Shown: positions 15,282 through 24,575 of the stretch, piece after piece
Layout: the number at the start of each line of letters is the position of its first letter
Position numbering within the stretch: the stretch's first letter is position 1
The notes under the pieces: model-generated
The model's input: only the letters and a program-made list of their open reading frames with translations
What the model was told of the DNA's origin: nothing
Databases searched by the model: none
Assembly (NCBI GenBank): GCA_019038625.1
Contig: JAHOYU010000085.1
Span: forward strand, 1-38,941
Direction of reading: 5' to 3'
Length of the DNA stretch: 38,941 nucleotides
Source: Candidatus Latescibacterota bacterium
Lineage (GTDB): Bacteria > Krumholzibacteriota > Krumholzibacteriia > Krumholzibacteriales > Krumholzibacteriaceae
Program-made: the position numbers and the translations under genes

Positions 15282-16553
15282 ATGGCCTCTAAGAAGAAAA
15301 AGTGGATTCTGATCGTTTCGGCGCTGGTCGTCATTTCCGTCCTTGTCGTTGTCGCTGTCGGCAGAAAGAACGGCGGGGAAAAGCTGAGTGTGGAGACTCA
15401 GGTCACCAGCCTGCACGATCTGGTAGAGACAGTCACAGCCACCGGCAGGATCGAGCCGAGGACACAGGTGAAGATCAGCGCAGATGTCGCGGGCAAGATC
15501 ACTCACCTCGGCATCAAGGAAGGCGACTGGGTCGAAAAAGGTGACTTGCTTGTTCGCCTCGATCAGGAACGATACTCTGCCGCGCTCGAACAGGCCGAGG
15601 CCAGTCTCCGATCGGTAAAGGCCAACGCTAATCTGGCGAAAGAAACCCTGCTTAAGGTAGAAAAAGACTACGAACGCACAAGCAGTCTCGTTGAACAGAA
15701 CCTCGAATCGCGTGCCAGTTACGACCAGGCCTTCACGGCTGTCCAGGTGGAAAAGGCCAGACATCAGTCCATGCAGGAACTGGTCGCACAATCACTCGCG
15801 ACCGTCAAGCAGGCCAGGGACAACCTTTCCAAGACTACGATCTACGCGCCGATGGCGGGTACTATCTCTACTCTCAACAAGGAAGTCGGAGAGATAGCCC
15901 TCGGATCCCAGTTTCAGGAAGATGTCATCATGATCGTCTCCAATCTCTCCGAGATGGAGGCCCTCGTGAACATCGACGAAAACGACATCGTAAATGTCAG
16001 CATGGGTGACAGTTCCTCGATAGAGATCGACGCACTGCCCGACAGGGTCTTCCGCGGTGTCGTACGCGAGATCGCAAGCAGCGCAAATATCAGCAGATCC
16101 GGCACGACAGACCAGAAGACCGAGTTCGAAGTCAAACTTTCGATCATCGACGCCGCAACCCAGCTCAGGCCCGGGATGACGGCCAGCACCGATATAGTAA
16201 TAGAGACCCGCAATAGCACTCTCGCTGTTCCCCTTCAATGTGTCACCGTGAGGACGCCTGAGCAGTTGAAAAGACACATCCCTGTGGCGCCAGGCGATGC
16301 GGTAGCAGACAGCCTGCCTGAAAACGAATATGAAGCCGACAAGGATGGATTTGTAACGGTCGTCTGGGTAGTGAAGGATGGAGTGGCGACTGCCATTCAG
16401 GTCGTGACAGGAATCCAGAGTGAGACACATATCGAGATCCTCTCCGGCATCAGCGAGGGCGACATGATAGTCACAGGCAACTACCGGGCCATCAGCCAGA
16501 CCCTGAAAAACGACCTGGATGTCATAGCAGAAGAGAAAAAGGAAGAGGAGTGA
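15282..16553 (+). CDS. Periplasmic adaptor protein (HlyD/MacA-type membrane fusion protein)
   Basis: A 423-residue adaptor for a tripartite ABC exporter. A basic N-terminus (MASKKKKW) and one transmembrane anchor at about residues 8-26 are followed by a barrel/lipoyl half (VKISADVAGKITHLGIKEGDWVEKGDLLVRLD), a Gln/Glu/Ala-rich coiled-coil hairpin at about 95-185, and the returning lipoyl half (DNLSKTTIYAPMAGTISTLNKEVGE). Then comes the beta-barrel domain with LRPGMTASTDIVIETR, and a membrane-proximal tail ending in KKEEE. The ribosome binding site AAGGGAG precedes the ATG. The gene is 13 nt from the first permease, so it is in the same operon. Substrates of MacA-like systems include peptides, lipids and antibiotics. 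Nothing here fixes which. Confidence 0.94.
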   Translation: MASKKKKWILIVSALVVISVLVVVAVGRKNGGEKLSVETQVTSLHDLVETVTATGRIEPRTQVKISADVAGKITHLGIKEGDWVEKGDLLVRLDQERYSAALEQAEASLRSVKANANLAKETLLKVEKDYERTSSLVEQNLESRASYDQAFTAVQVEKARHQSMQELVAQSLATVKQARDNLSKTTIYAPMAGTISTLNKEVGEIALGSQFQEDVIMIVSNLSEMEALVNIDENDIVNVSMGDSSSIEIDALPDRVFRGVVREIASSANISRSGTTDQKTEFEVKLSIIDAATQLRPGMTASTDIVIETRNSTLAVPLQCVTVRTPEQLKRHIPVAPGDAVADSLPENEYEADKDGFVTVVWVVKDGVATAIQVVTGIQSETHIEILSGISEGDMIVTGNYRAISQTLKNDLDVIAEEKKEEE

Positions 16554-16566
16554 TCCGGGTATATAT

Positions 16567-17805
16567 ATGAAAATCTTCCTCCGCAGCTTAAAGGAATCGT
16601 TTGGCATCGCGGCCAGAGCTCTCAGCGCCAACAGGAGCCGTGCGATCCTCACGACACTCGGCATCGTCATAGGTATCATGGCGGTCGCGACTACGATGAC
16701 AGTATCGACGGGACTTTCCAATAACTGGCAGGAGAGCCTTTCCGTCATAGGATCGGATGTCCTCTACATCTCGAGAATACCATGGATCGTCACCGGTGAT
16801 TTCTTCAGGTACCGCAACAGACCCAGGATCGATTATGAGACATCAGGGCAACTTTCCAGCAGGCTGAAAGACACGAAGGCTATCAGCCCGGGAACGGGTA
16901 CTGCCAGAAATGTGAAATTCCGGTCAGAGGTCCTGGAAAACGTCAATATTATCGGTACGACCGACAGGCAGCTCCTGGTGGCCAATGGTGTCCCCGACGT
17001 CGGAAGGTTCTTCACCCCGAGCGACATCAATAATCGGCGTTTCGTATGCGTCATCGGAAGCGAGATCCGTGACCTTCTCTTCGGGGAAGCGGACCCGCTG
17101 AACAAGGATATCAAGGTGGGCCAATACAAGTTCCGCGTGATCGGAGTCATGGAAAAACTCGGCAGCGGAGGGTTCTTTGGTGGCCCGAATTTCGACAGAA
17201 GAATCTCAATACCGGTCACCAGCTTTATCAAGGCGTACGGAGCAAGAAACAGATCGTTCGAAATAGCGGTAAAGGCCCCGAGCCAGGAACAGATGGAAGA
17301 ATTCAAATTCGAGCTTATAGGTGAGATGCGAAAAATCCGCAAGCTCTCTCCTACCGAAGAAGACGATTTCTCGATCAACTCGATGGACTCCATGATGGAC
17401 GCATACAACAATGTGATGGGAGTGGTGTTCCTTGTCGGATTCATCATTACCGGCTTCTCTCTCTTCGTAGGCGGAATAGGCGTAATGAACATCATGCTCG
17501 TATCTGTCACCGAGCGTACGCGGGAGATAGGAATAAGAAAAGCTATAGGAGCGCGTCGCAGAGTGATCCTCACCGAGTTCCTTCTTGAGTCCTGTTACAT
17601 CTGCCTGACAGGTGGAGTGATCGGCCTCGCCATCTCTTACGGTGTGGCCGCCCTGATAAACAGGTTCCTGATGCCGGCAGCGGTCAATCTGCCGGTGATC
17701 CTTGCGGCGATCCTGGTATCGTTTATTGTAGGTATCGTGTCGGGGCTTATGCCTGCTATGAAGGCTTCGCGCCTCAACCCGATCGAAGCGCTGATGTACG
17801 AGTAA
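16567..17805 (+). CDS. MacB/FtsX-family ABC transporter permease 1
   Basis: A 412-residue permease without its own ATP-binding domain. Transmembrane segment 1 lies at about residues 25-45 (ILTTLGIVIGIMAVATTM). The periplasmic MacB-type domain spans about 50-280. Three C-terminal helices include the family signature VSVTERTREIGIRKAIGARR. The last residues, RLNPIEALMYE, are typical of the family's cytoplasmic end. It follows the adaptor by 13 nt and precedes a second permease of the same architecture, so the two probably form a heterodimer. No ATPase is encoded next to them. In most systems a LolD/MacB-type ATPase gene would be adjacent. Confidence 0.94.
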   Translation: MKIFLRSLKESFGIAARALSANRSRAILTTLGIVIGIMAVATTMTVSTGLSNNWQESLSVIGSDVLYISRIPWIVTGDFFRYRNRPRIDYETSGQLSSRLKDTKAISPGTGTARNVKFRSEVLENVNIIGTTDRQLLVANGVPDVGRFFTPSDINNRRFVCVIGSEIRDLLFGEADPLNKDIKVGQYKFRVIGVMEKLGSGGFFGGPNFDRRISIPVTSFIKAYGARNRSFEIAVKAPSQEQMEEFKFELIGEMRKIRKLSPTEEDDFSINSMDSMMDAYNNVMGVVFLVGFIITGFSLFVGGIGVMNIMLVSVTERTREIGIRKAIGARRRVILTEFLLESCYICLTGGVIGLAISYGVAALINRFLMPAAVNLPVILAAILVSFIVGIVSGLMPAMKASRLNPIEALMYE

Positions 17806-17849
17806 CTCTGGCCCTTCATGGGCCCATGAGTTCGATATGAAAGGCTGAG

Positions 17850-19097
17850 ATGTTTGTTCTCGAAGCTCTAAAAATGGCGATCGCGGCGATCACGACTCAC
17901 AAGATGAGGTCCTTCCTCACGATGGTCGGGATCATCGCAGGAATCTCTTCTATCATAGCGGTGATGACAGGCATCTCTGTGATCCAGACCTCGATCGAGA
18001 GGGAGATCAGCGTTCTCGGCACACAGACGTTCCAGGTACAGAAACAGGCCGCCGGTGGCGCGATCAGCGAAGAAGAAATGAGAAAGATCCGGGCACGCAG
18101 GCCGACAACTGTGGAACACGCCGATGCCATCAGGGAGAATGTAAAAAGCGTCGACCTGGTCGGCGCGGAGATCTGGGGATATAACCACGTCGCATCATAT
18201 AAAGATATAAAGACAAACAACAACCTGATGATCTGCGGGGGAACACCGGAGTACACGACCAACAACACACATTTCGTGCTGAACGGCAGAAATATCAGCC
18301 ACGAGGATGTAAAAATAGGCAGAAGCGTTGTCCTCCTCGGACACGGTGTCGCGGCCGAACTCTTCCCCTGGACCGATCCGTTAAACCAGACGATCAAGAT
18401 CGATAGTAGAAAATTCAAGGTGATAGGCGTTCTCGAGGACAAGAGTTCGGCGGTCGGTGGACGATTCAACCAGTATCTTATCATACCTTCTTCGAGGTTT
18501 GTAAAGAACTACGGTCTTCGCCGGCCGAACGGAGATATCCGATCGGTAAATATCACTGTCCGCGCAAAGACTCCTGAGATGCTTCAGCAGGCTATCGACG
18601 AGGTCAGGATAGTAATGCGAAAGGAACGCGGACTGAAACCCCACGAAGAAGACGACTTTACGATCTTCACCAACGACAGCAATATCAATACATTCAACGA
18701 GATGACGCGCGGCATCAAAATGGGTTCTTTCGTTATCGGAATAGTCGCGCTGATCGTAGCGGGAATCGGCATCATGAACATCATGCTCGTATCGGTCACA
18801 GAGCGCACACGGGAGATCGGTATCAGGAAGGCTCTCGGCGCGAAGAGGAAAAACATCCTGGCCCAGTTCCTCCTTGAGGCGATCATCCTGTGTAATCTGG
18901 GTGGGATTATCGGAGTCATCGTCGGCTTCGGCCTCGGAAACATCATCAGCCTTGTCACCGACTTTTCCGCACACGTTCCCCTTGAGTGGACCTTCATAGG
19001 GCTGGCCTTCTGCACCGGCGTCGGCCTGACCTTTGGATTCTGGCCCGCCTTCAGGGCTTCCAAGCTCGACCCTATCGAAGCGCTGCATTACGAGTAA
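17850..19097 (+). CDS. MacB/FtsX-family ABC transporter permease 2
   Basis: A 415-residue permease and paralogue of the preceding gene: one N-terminal helix (FLTMVGIIAGISSIIAVM), a periplasmic domain to about residue 285, and three C-terminal helices around VSVTERTREIGIRKALGAKRKN, ending RASKLDPIEALHYE. AAAGG lies 5 nt before the ATG. The 44-nt gap to permease 1 supports one operon. The gene is last in the operon. The next gene converges, so the missing ATPase must be encoded elsewhere or the pair must borrow a shared one. Confidence 0.94.
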   Translation: MFVLEALKMAIAAITTHKMRSFLTMVGIIAGISSIIAVMTGISVIQTSIEREISVLGTQTFQVQKQAAGGAISEEEMRKIRARRPTTVEHADAIRENVKSVDLVGAEIWGYNHVASYKDIKTNNNLMICGGTPEYTTNNTHFVLNGRNISHEDVKIGRSVVLLGHGVAAELFPWTDPLNQTIKIDSRKFKVIGVLEDKSSAVGGRFNQYLIIPSSRFVKNYGLRRPNGDIRSVNITVRAKTPEMLQQAIDEVRIVMRKERGLKPHEEDDFTIFTNDSNINTFNEMTRGIKMGSFVIGIVALIVAGIGIMNIMLVSVTERTREIGIRKALGAKRKNILAQFLLEAIILCNLGGIIGVIVGFGLGNIISLVTDFSAHVPLEWTFIGLAFCTGVGLTFGFWPAFRASKLDPIEALHYE

Positions 19098-19120
19098 GAT
19101 TCATTCTACTCAGTATCGAA

Positions 19121-19708
19121 CTAATCTGTCACAGGATGGTGAAATCCCATATCGACAATCCCGGAATCGGTCACATTGTCTGTCCTTGTCGTGAGCAGAT
19201 CCAGGTAAAACAGGCTCGCCTGATCGGCCCCGGTGTCCACGCAGGGACTCGTCACGAGCTGCCCGCTGCCAACATGCGACAGGTAGCAATCCCCGAGAGG
19301 CCCCGCGGTCCAGAGCGGATCGAGGCGGATACTGTTACCTATCCCCTCGTACTCTGCCTGGTCGATACAACAGTTCTGGATGACAGGCACACCACTGCCT
19401 GCCTCGTGTATCTGGGCACTGCCGCTCGTAGTAGTGTTACCCCAGAGAATACAGTTCGTGAGGACAGGAACCTCATCGGTGTATATATAGATTCCACCTC
19501 CAGTGGAGGCATCGTTTCCTGCAAATGTACAATTCGTCACGTTGGGAGAGACTTTGTTGAACATTATCGCGCCACCATACCCGGTCACAGCATCGTTTCC
19601 CGTGAAGAGGCAATTGAAAACATCCACCGACTGGCCGCTCATGGGATAATAGAAATAGATCGCTCCCACACCCTGCAGTTCGACGACCAGGACTCTTGAT
19701 CCCCTCGA
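19121..19708 (-). pseudogene. C-terminal remnant of a right-handed beta-helix surface protein
   Basis: The frame is open from a stop at 19711 to the stop at 19121. It reads as the end of a parallel beta-helix protein: repeated NCLFTGNDA, NCTFAGNDASTGGG, LTNCILWGNTT, then SPCVDTGADQA...LTTRTDNVTDSGIVDMGFHH. This is the usual C-terminal finish of such proteins in this group. No signal peptide, ribosome binding site or plausible start exists. The fold begins in mid-repeat (RVLVVELQG) only 17 nt beyond the stop of the upstream gene. The N-terminal part is therefore missing, probably lost when the present neighbour was rearranged. The GTG at 19669 is the only candidate start for a short product of 182 residues. 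Confidence 0.78.
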
Positions 19709-19727
19709 TTACTTGAAGTAACACATA

Positions 19728-22163
19728 CTAACGAAGCATTATCATCTTTTTCGTCTCCACGAAATCACCCGCAATCAGCCTGTAAAAATATACACCGCTG
19801 GCTACCCTTGCGCCGCGGTCGTCGATTCCGTTCCAGGCCTTTTCGCAGTATCCCGCTTCTTTCACTTCATCCATAAGCACACGGATGAGCCTTCCGGCAG
19901 CATCGTAGACTTTCAGGCTCACCAGTCCGGACTCTTTCAACCCGAACCGGATCGTGGTGACGGGATTGAATGGGTTCGGACAGTTCTGCGCGAGGAAGGC
20001 CGTTTCCGGGACATCCGGCAAATCGTCGCCAGTGATATCGGCCGGGCCAAGAAAGACGTTATCGCTCTCGTTCCCATGGATGTCAATCGCAACTATCCGA
20101 TAATACCAGGTCTCGTTCCACCGCCAGTCGCCGTCGAAAACGGCCCCGGTCTCTGTATAGGCCATAAGGTTGCCTGGGCCAGGAACGAATCCAGGATCGG
20201 AGCCGCGGTAGACCTTGTATCCCGACAGATCTTCTTCGCTATTCAGATCCCAGGAGAGAGTCAGGCCCTCGGGCTGGTAGCCCTGCTCGGCCATCACACC
20301 CAGCGGCGCGGCCGGTGCGAGGTTGTCGACCGAATAACCACTGTCGACGACCGAGTCGTAGTAGACCCAGGCCGTGTCGGTGTGAGCCGTCACCATGTAG
20401 AACTGCCATCCCGTCCCCAGAGCCGTTGAATCATAGAGACTCTCCACTGTCATGGTATAGTTTTCAAAATAATGGGACGTCTGCGTGCCGAGGAGCTCCC
20501 AGGAGTACCCACCAGCATCCGTGCGAAGGATCCTTCGGTCCTCTTCTTTGTCGGGAACAAGCTCGCTCCCATCAAAAAAGACCGTTTCTTCAAACCCATT
20601 ATCTTCAGACACATTTTCCCCGGACGTGTTCCCTATCCCCTCGAGCGCGGCCATGTATTGCGGCAATCTCCTCCATACGGAATAATAAGTGATCGTCATG
20701 TCAGGAGGGGCCTCCAGGAAGGAAGCATCCCACTGGACGTGGATCTTCCCTCCCTGGTCACCCGGGACATCGACGACAGCGGAGATCCGCGGCGCGGGAT
20801 AGATTCCCACGAATCCGTTCGGCCCGATGTAACTGGCATAGATGTTAAGTCCCGTCCTCTCGTCCTCCCAGCAGACGATAGCGCCATCATGATCGGCAAG
20901 TACGATATCGGGAAATCTCTGATTGTAATCCGCAGTACATAGCGGTACTCCACCTGCACTCCATTCTACCGAACCAAGCTGATCTATCTTTTGGGCATAT
21001 ATATCCGGATACAGGCCAGTCCTGAAATCATACCAGGCAACGATCGTGTTACCTTCGGAATCGAGTATAGCTACCTGCTCGAACTGATTCCCTTCCACAC
21101 TGCATATTTCAACCAGTGGCCACAACAGAGAACCAGCTCCGTCCATCCTCAGAGCGTAAACATCGTAATTCCCGCTACTGTAATCGGCCCAGGTGATGAT
21201 CACTCCACCATCACCGTCGTAGGTAAGCTGGACAGCTGTCGGTTGGACCGACCCCGTTGTGAGAGGTATTCCGCTTGCTCCCAGCAGGAATGAGCCCGAT
21301 GAGTTGATATGCTGGATATGTAGATCGCTACTCGTGGTCCATACGATAAACGCCCCCCCAGATCCGTCCGGGGAGATAGCAGGGTCCCACGTCGCCAGAC
21401 TCGATATAAGCACTCCTTCACCTGTCCACAAGGTATCTCCGTCCTCGTCGATACGTTGAGCGTATAATTCGTAGCGCGACCCGCTCCTGTAATCCATCCA
21501 GGTTACTATAGCTCCGTTACTCCCGTCAGTAGTGATAGCCTTTTCGTATATATCTTCGGGGCCCTCGAAGACCACAACAGCTGAATCGCTCCACATCAGG
21601 GTCCCGGAGGGATCGACTCGCTGAGCCATCAATACTCTCGAAGGCCATTCCATGTTCTTCCATACGACGATTGCTCCGTCGGCGCCGTCTTTCGTCAGAA
21701 GAATATCTGAGACTGAAATATCTTTCGTAGATACAGCGATCCCGTTCGCGACCCATTGCGGCGTGCCGGATTCGTCGAGTCTCTGGATGTAGGTGTATCT
21801 TCCCGTCCTGTCGTCCGTCCAGCTGATGTAGGCGCCACCAGTGCCATCACTGCATATCTCTACATCGTCAGCATTGTCGGGACCGGCGTATACCTCTACT
21901 CCATCGGCCACCCACAGAACGCTTCCGTCCGGTCCGATCCTTTGAGCGTAAATGTCTCGTCCTGCCACGGGGACCCTGTCGTCGAGCCAGGCGATGATCG
22001 CACCGCCGTCATCATCTGTCGTGATCTTCGGGTCCTCCTGGTCATCCACAGCGGTACAGACAGGAATCCCATCGTCCCACCATTCTGCCTGGAGCGCTGG
22101 TATTCCGAGACAAAACAGGAATAGAATTGTGAAAAGTAATGTTGATCTGGTGGAATGATTCAT
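19728..22163 (-). CDS. Secreted repeat protein (eight propeller-like repeats, Fn3-like region, sorting domain)
   Basis: An 811-residue exported protein. The ATG at 22163 was chosen because AGGAG lies 7 nt upstream and the signal peptide (STLLFTILFLFCLGIPALQA) follows directly. Eight repeats of about 50 residues then occur, with the pattern DGxGGAxIxWxDxR...DIYAQRI...G...LW...G, likely blades of a beta-propeller. A Fn3-like portion with EDLSGYKVYRGSDPGF follows, and the last ~85 residues are the sorting/FlgD-like domain NCPNPFNPVTTIRF...ASGVYFYRL...KKMIMLR. The function is unknown. Binding of carbohydrate or protein at the cell surface is plausible. The next minus-strand gene upstream is a paralogue with the same repeats. 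Confidence 0.9.
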   Translation of the reverse strand: MNHSTRSTLLFTILFLFCLGIPALQAEWWDDGIPVCTAVDDQEDPKITTDDDGGAIIAWLDDRVPVAGRDIYAQRIGPDGSVLWVADGVEVYAGPDNADDVEICSDGTGGAYISWTDDRTGRYTYIQRLDESGTPQWVANGIAVSTKDISVSDILLTKDGADGAIVVWKNMEWPSRVLMAQRVDPSGTLMWSDSAVVVFEGPEDIYEKAITTDGSNGAIVTWMDYRSGSRYELYAQRIDEDGDTLWTGEGVLISSLATWDPAISPDGSGGAFIVWTTSSDLHIQHINSSGSFLLGASGIPLTTGSVQPTAVQLTYDGDGGVIITWADYSSGNYDVYALRMDGAGSLLWPLVEICSVEGNQFEQVAILDSEGNTIVAWYDFRTGLYPDIYAQKIDQLGSVEWSAGGVPLCTADYNQRFPDIVLADHDGAIVCWEDERTGLNIYASYIGPNGFVGIYPAPRISAVVDVPGDQGGKIHVQWDASFLEAPPDMTITYYSVWRRLPQYMAALEGIGNTSGENVSEDNGFEETVFFDGSELVPDKEEDRRILRTDAGGYSWELLGTQTSHYFENYTMTVESLYDSTALGTGWQFYMVTAHTDTAWVYYDSVVDSGYSVDNLAPAAPLGVMAEQGYQPEGLTLSWDLNSEEDLSGYKVYRGSDPGFVPGPGNLMAYTETGAVFDGDWRWNETWYYRIVAIDIHGNESDNVFLGPADITGDDLPDVPETAFLAQNCPNPFNPVTTIRFGLKESGLVSLKVYDAAGRLIRVLMDEVKEAGYCEKAWNGIDDRGARVASGVYFYRLIAGDFVETKKMIMLR

Positions 22164-22477
22164 GACCCGACTCCTCATTTTACGGACATGCAGACGACCA
22201 GACAACGGGACCTCTCATGCGTTGGTCCCTCAGACACAGATACAAGCTGCCTGATCTTTAAGATGTTATATAAAATCGTAACCGAGGCTGTCGGGCAGGT
22301 TGCATTATCGTTCACGTTTACGAAATGTCCGAAAAGTGAGAGCCGGAAAGCATTTTAGCAGAAATTTGCCTCGTCCGCAATTGAATTCCAGACAATCCAT
22401 AGCGTAGGGGATTGTTCGACATTACCTGCAACATCATCGAGCCGGCTTCACTCCTGATAACAAACCGACCGCGACAT
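22164..22477. other. Intergenic region between the two repeat-protein genes
   Basis: These 314 nt hold no gene that I can support. A small inverted repeat, GGGACC (22207-22212) and GGTCCC (22224-22229), lies about 45 nt upstream of the start at 22163 and would be in its leader. AT-rich hexamers near 22267-22275 could serve as a -10 on the minus strand, but no matching -35 is clear. Confidence 0.45.
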
Positions 22478-24463
22478 TTACCTGAGAAGGATCATTTTCC
22501 TTGTGAGTGTCTCCTTGCCCGCCGAAAGCCTGTAGAAATAGATCCCACTGGAGACCATCTCACCACCGGTGTTCATCCCGTTCCATACGACCTCACCTTC
22601 GCCGGGACCGCGCGTCTCGTCGATGAGCCTCATGATATGCCTTCCCGAGACATCGAAGATGTCGAGTCTGGCCTGCGCCCTGGAGGGAAGATAAAATGAT
22701 ATTCTGGTTACCGGATTGAACGGGTTGGGAACGTTCTGGCCAAGCGTGAGGGCCGCTGAAGGAAGTCCGACAGGTTCCGTTTCGAAGAGAATATGTGTTT
22801 CTTCATCCGGGCCTGTCCCACCCATTACAACCTCGACCCGATATACATAATTTCTCCCGGATTCCGCATCGGTATCTAAAAATGAATATTCCATTTCATC
22901 CATATCCGCGGTTATTATTGCGATCTCCTCGAAAAAAAGACTTCCCGCATCCTGATACTCTGTCACAGACAGTGCACGCAGGATCCTGAAGGAGACGCCG
23001 GGGTCCATTCTGGACATCGTCCACTCGATCCCGACCCCTTCCACTGCCGGGACAGCAATAAACCCGGCCAGAGCAGTCGCTATGTAATCCCCATCAGAAA
23101 GGATCCTCATGGCATATGTATCTAAATCGCCATTACGCGAGTCCTGCCAGGCTATGATAGCCCCACCCGATCCATCTGTCGTCATCACCGGTATGGTCTG
23201 ATTATCTTCCTGAATGCATATCGGCTCGCCGTTCAGCGCCCACCGCATCGATCCCAGCGAATCGACCCTTTGAACGTATAGATCGTTGACTGTCGTGGCG
23301 ATATCTCTCGTGTCCCGCCATGAGATTACCAACCCCCTTTGACCATCGCTCGTCAGACTGAGGTTATAGACCGATGCTCCATAAGTGCAGACGGGAATAC
23401 CATCGAGCCCCCATAGAAGTGTTCCGGTCCGATTGACTCTCTGCACGTAAAGGTCATACCTCGTGGTACCATCAGTACGCCAGCTCTGCCAGGCTATGAT
23501 CGCTCCGCCTATCCCGTCCTCCATTATCAGCGGAAGGGCGTAGTAGGGAGAGTTGTACCCGAGGATCGCTCCCGAGGCGCCGAATCTCATGACCCCGTCC
23601 ACACCGAATCTCTGGATATACGCCCGGTACATCGAATCATACATCACGACGTAGACTCCCCCCACTCCATCTATAGCCGCTTTGGGGCCGTACTGGTCGT
23701 ATGTGCTATCGAATATTCCGATCCCGTCCGCGGTGAATGCTATCGCTCCGTTAGAATACATCCGCTGCCCGTAGATCCTTGTGTCGCCCCTCTGGTCCTG
23801 CCATACGATAAAAGCACCGCTATTATCGTCGGAGACGATATCGACTTCTGTCTGATCGCCCGTCGCCCCGCAGATCGCGACCCCGTCCGCCGTCAGGAGG
23901 CTTGTACCTCCGGAATCGACCCTCTGGGCGTATACATCCAAGGATGTCCCGGACCTCCCATCCTCCCAGGCGACCAGGAACCCTCCGACACTGGCAGAAC
24001 ACATCACGGGTGAAATCTGAAAATCGGCGGCATCGCAGATGACCACTCCATCGACAGTCCAGAGCGGAGCCCCGTCACTGTCGATCCGCTGAGCGTATAT
24101 GTCGAAGTCCATTCCGCCGCGAAAATCCTGCCATACGATATAGGCGCCTCCACTGCCGTCGGGCAATACTTCGGGCCACTCCTGGACATCTGTCGCCCCA
24201 CAGACCAGGACACCGGCCTCGGCCCACAACCGCCTGCCCATCTGGTCGAGACGCTGGGCATAGATGTTCGCTGTACTCCTCCGGTCTCTCCATACGATTA
24301 TCGATCCCCCCATATCATCGGAGCATATCTTGATCTGATCCTGTACGCCTGAAATGGTGCATACAGGAGCACCGTTCTCCGTCCAGCCAGCATCTGCTCC
24401 GGAGGGAATGACAACGATGGCAATAATTATCGACAATAGAAACAAAGCTCTGGCAGTACTCAT
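22478..24463 (-). CDS. Secreted repeat protein (eight propeller-like repeats, sorting domain), paralogue of the neighbour
   Basis: A 661-residue exported protein. The start is the ATG at 24463, with GGAGG 6 nt upstream. Further in-frame upstream codons would precede the signal peptide (ARALFLLSIIIAIVVIPSGADA). Eight repeats of about 50 residues follow the same pattern as in the next gene (for example DGSGGAYIVWQDFRGG...DIYAQRIDSDGAPLWTVDGV). They lead into a Fn3-like stretch and the terminal sorting domain NVPNPFNPVTRISF...SSGIYFYRL...RKMILLR. Compared with the 811-residue paralogue it lacks one of the Fn3-like segments. The tandem arrangement suggests a gene duplication. The ligand is unknown. 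Confidence 0.9.
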   Translation of the reverse strand: MSTARALFLLSIIIAIVVIPSGADAGWTENGAPVCTISGVQDQIKICSDDMGGSIIVWRDRRSTANIYAQRLDQMGRRLWAEAGVLVCGATDVQEWPEVLPDGSGGAYIVWQDFRGGMDFDIYAQRIDSDGAPLWTVDGVVICDAADFQISPVMCSASVGGFLVAWEDGRSGTSLDVYAQRVDSGGTSLLTADGVAICGATGDQTEVDIVSDDNSGAFIVWQDQRGDTRIYGQRMYSNGAIAFTADGIGIFDSTYDQYGPKAAIDGVGGVYVVMYDSMYRAYIQRFGVDGVMRFGASGAILGYNSPYYALPLIMEDGIGGAIIAWQSWRTDGTTRYDLYVQRVNRTGTLLWGLDGIPVCTYGASVYNLSLTSDGQRGLVISWRDTRDIATTVNDLYVQRVDSLGSMRWALNGEPICIQEDNQTIPVMTTDGSGGAIIAWQDSRNGDLDTYAMRILSDGDYIATALAGFIAVPAVEGVGIEWTMSRMDPGVSFRILRALSVTEYQDAGSLFFEEIAIITADMDEMEYSFLDTDAESGRNYVYRVEVVMGGTGPDEETHILFETEPVGLPSAALTLGQNVPNPFNPVTRISFYLPSRAQARLDIFDVSGRHIMRLIDETRGPGEGEVVWNGMNTGGEMVSSGIYFYRLSAGKETLTRKMILLR

Positions 24464-24575
24464 GACGACCCTCCGTATAGCATGGACATGCGAATAACTT
24501 CGGCGATCTCTCGATTTCACTCTGTTCTCTGAGTTCTGATATTGATTTAAACCCGCGTCGATTGTAGCATCCCGG

